Assembly: GCA_964035545.1 (NCBI GenBank)
Contig: OZ037765.1
Span: 26,920,504-26,984,503 of the forward strand
DNA from: Bugula neritina
Taxonomy: Eukaryota > Bryozoa > Gymnolaemata > Cheilostomatida > Bugulidae
Direction of reading: 5' to 3'
DNA length: 64,000 bases
Shown here: one piece after another, positions 61,498-64,000 of the stretch
Position numbering within the stretch: the stretch's first letter is position 1
Layout of the letters: every line of letters starts with the position of its first letter
Program-made: the position numbers and the translations under genes
Notes under the pieces: generated by a model
Seen by the model: only the letters and a program-made list of their open reading frames with translations
Databases searched by the model: none
Told to the model about the DNA's origin: nothing

Positions 61498-63904
61498 GCT
61501 GAGCTGGCTTGGTGCAGTAGTCTGTGATGTCCCAGGTGTAGATAAACCCCTGTGTGTCAGCAGTCACTAGAGTTGTGTTATCTTCATTACAAGACGTGGC
61601 CAACACAGATTCCGTCGGGAAATCCGTTCCTCTGTGTTCACCTACATATAGTGAAACTTATTCTAGAGTTTTTTTAGCAAGTGTAAGTCAATTTGTGCAA
61701 AAGAAGTGTTTTTCACAATATTGTGATCATATTTTACTTGTTCTATAGAATTCACATATATTTATTTCATAGATAGATTAAAACGAGTAAGCGATTGTAT
61801 AACTTATTTAGTGATTTTTAGATGTTGAAAAAATTGTGAGGTCTTTTAAAAATATTCTGAAAAATATTCTACAGTGTATAAACTCTAGACTTTTTGTCTT
61901 TGTGAATTGCTATCATAATAGTAATTAATGTATCATTTTACTGTAATAATTAAATTTTAGATAAATAAATACTCTGTCACATATACAAATGTCTATATAA
62001 AATGCAAAGACGTCAGATATTCTATGATTCACATATAGTGTATATACTAATATATGTATGATAATATTAAACCCCTTCCTCACCTAATAAGTTCTTGTTA
62101 CCAAATATACTCCACCACTTGGTTACTCCAGCCTGACACGAGACCAGAACAGCTGCTTCAGTTAACTTACTGTCAATTCTATGCTTCAAGAATAATATTT
62201 TATCTACTGGGATGACAGTTCTACAACAGATTATATTCACATGCTGTATACATTGTGTTGATGTGTTATTATTTAGGTCATCTATATTTGCACTGACATC
62301 ATATTAATACGATAAATATTAAAATTCTTATTATGTTCATAGCTGTGCCTGTATGCTTAATTTCGATCTACAGTTATGTCTGGCAACCAATGCATCTTTT
62401 GCTGGAGCAGAATTTATTGCTACATATATCTATATATAGTAATCTATAATGTTAATATTAATATAGTATTCTATATTAGTGACATGTATATATAACTATA
62501 TCAAAATACATGCATATCATTTTATAGTAATATGTATATAATATTCTACAGCAATAATACATATATATAATTATATAGCAATACACATATTGTATTATAT
62601 AATAATAATGCGTATATAGTATTACATAATAATTACCCTTTAGGTGGGGGCTGATGACTCTGTCTATGTCTAGAGTTAGGTCTGCTGAGTCGTTCTCCAT
62701 CCTCGACCTCTGACCTTCTTCTCCGATCATTCCCAGCATGCTTTGTGCCCGTGTTACTAAAATAGACACTTGACAGATGAGTTGGCAGTATAGAGTGTAG
62801 CAATTGTTTGTTGCCCACATCTAAATGTGGAAAGGGCGGGATTCTGAAAAGCCTCATTCTGTATTTTAAACCTTAGCTGGCAATTACTAGTTCAAGAATT
62901 TAGCCATTTAAAAAGCATTTACACTTAAAAACTTAATGCCCTACAAGTTATAATTCTCACATAATGTTATTAAATATCCTATATGAGTTGAAAGCTGACA
63001 AGCATATCAACTCAATGCTGATATACATGTGCTCTAGCTATGAATACACCAAGACTACACAACACCTAAGTAGGTCCGCCACTGTTTGGTACCTTGTACA
63101 ATCTAGTCTGAGTATAAGCTTCTCCGTCTCCAACGTCCACACCAGAATCTCTCCATCAAAGCTAGCCGTAGCGAGTAGATTGGGTGAACAGTAAGCCAGG
63201 TCCAGTATATCATCTCTGTGCAGTGTACCACCTTTCCATGAGTCATCAGCCTCTATGTACAGGTTCTAAACACAGGAGTTTTCTTCTCAGTAACAACTAC
63301 CTTATATATTGACTGTGTGGAAGCAGGCAATATTACTATCACTCTACTAGGCATTCATTATAATACATACACATTACAGGCATTACACGTATACGTATTC
63401 ATATGTAATGTTTCACTGCTGCTTTCAAATTCAACTTGTTTATTGGAGTTTTTCCTTAAATGAATAAAATGCAAGGACTGGCAATAATATTTTATTAGCA
63501 ACAAATTTTTTATAAAAACTCTATACCTATTTAGACTGTTGAGACTGAATCTGTTTTCAAGATTTGTTTATAGTAACTATAGATCATGTATGAACTATGA
63601 AGTAAATTAATGTTTAATTACACCTAATATAACTTGTTGTTAACCATTTGTGGATAAACTCTTGGTATATGAATTGCAAGTATAACATAGTAAGTAGTTT
63701 ATGGCTAACTGTAGTAATATATTATATTCAATTCCTCTGATTTATACTTACATCTCCTTCGGAGTCATCATATTTTGTTATCTTTCTACTCCATCCGACT
63801 GTAAGCATGTATTCTTTCTCAACAAGGGAGAGAACTCCTGTAACTTCACTCTCATCCACTGGTTCCAGTTTGTGCAGGTTGTGACCATTTTGAAAATTCC
63901 ACAC
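58751..63904 (-). CDS. WD40-repeat protein of the WDR49/WDR64/EFCAB8 family, C-terminal nine exons
   Basis: The exons, read downward, are 63904-63752, 63265-63093, 62858-62637, 62220-62084, 61641-61496, 61307-61137, 60599-60384, 59649-59497 and 59125-58751. They give 581 residues in phase; earlier exons lie beyond the window. WD repeats are seen at VWNFQNGHNL, DILDLAYCSPNLLATASFDGEILVW, VDKILFLKHR, LVTADTQGFIYTWDITDYC and ILSASSDRMARLW. The strings VGWSRKIT, WDITDYC and FIGTFGQ are family signatures. Members of this group are cilium-associated proteins. After the propeller comes an acidic linker (EEEKTESSEVEGEDD) and a basic, probably helical C-terminus. The exon at 62858-62637 has a long non-WD Arg-rich insert (GNDRRRRSEVEDGE). 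A function in ciliary axonemes is inferred from the family. Confidence 0.85.
60851..60918 (-). repeat. tRNA-like sequence, probable tRNA-derived SINE head
   Basis: On the minus strand there is a perfect-looking A box (TGGTCTAGTGGTTAGAA) and a B-box-like GGGTCAAGCCC about 40 bases later. The anticodon arm (CACTGGACCAGTAAACC) is irregular and the acceptor ends do not pair. It lies in an intron of the WD40 gene. Confidence 0.55.
61467..61495. repeat. (TA)n microsatellite at a splice donor
   Basis: About 14 TA units that begin directly after the GTATA donor of the exon 61641-61496 (read on the minus strand). Confidence 0.9.
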
Positions 63905-64000
63905 CTAAAAGTATCACAAAAAATACAATTATCACAAGCATTTCTAGACTTTGATTAAAAAATTATACTGTGTTTGTTATAATTTTTTTGCTATCATATG

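Noticed and set aside
62637-62858. Frameshift in a WD40 exon (an alternative frame reads SILVTRAQSML)
   Set aside because: Joining this exon to 62220-62084 in the other frame leads straight into VDKILFLKHR, the conserved segment. The exon is intact and the alternative frame is a shadow.

Overview
The window is nuclear DNA from an animal. It is AT-rich, its genes are split by many short introns (mostly about 150-900 bp, GT-AG with a few GC-AG), and it holds a cohesin loader, an ESCRT-I subunit, a CABIT adaptor and two cilium-associated genes. Several proteins are close to vertebrate ones, yet an endonuclease IV gene (absent from vertebrates as far as I know) is present. This suggests an early-branching metazoan such as a sponge, placozoan or cnidarian; the exact group is a guess.

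Left part (1-28,592): the C-terminal 24 exons of a NIPBL/Scc2 gene (+), a seven-exon DAO-type FAD oxidoreductase (-), a C1orf74-like gene (-), and the first four coding exons of an endonuclease IV gene (+). The first intron of the oxidoreductase holds a 5.73 kb DNA transposon with 24-bp terminal inverted repeats and a 9-bp target duplication. It carries a LINE fragment and decayed exons of a ubiquitin-specific protease.

Middle part (28,593-41,082): a second copy of 4,553-28,597 in direct orientation. The junction cuts a NIPBL exon and an endonuclease IV intron and shows 5 bp of microhomology (TTGAA). The second copy lacks the transposon and keeps the empty target site. It has also lost about 5.6 kb, so its NIPBL and oxidoreductase copies are both truncated. 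As a result NIPBL and the oxidoreductase are complete (or open to the window edge) only in the first copy, and endonuclease IV only in the second. The first C1orf74-like copy looks intact and the second carries a frameshift. At the junction the truncated endonuclease IV exons lie in frame and in phase with the truncated NIPBL exons, so a chimeric transcript is possible. Divergence between the copies is patchy, from none to about 9 %. A misassembled pair of haplotypes must be excluded before this is treated as a true duplication.

Right part (42,566-64,000): single-copy genes. They are a CABIT-domain (GAREM/THEMIS-type) protein (+), VPS28 (-, eight exons, one GC-AG intron), SPEF1/CLAMP (+, six exons, one GC-AG intron), and the C-terminal nine exons of a WD40 protein of the WDR49/WDR64/EFCAB8 family (-). 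SPEF1 and the WD40 gene are convergent and both belong to families linked to motile cilia. The gaps hold simple-sequence tracts, a 22-bp minisatellite and tRNA-like SINE heads.

All exon boundaries were read by eye from splice consensus, reading phase and remembered family conservation. No alignment or search was run.
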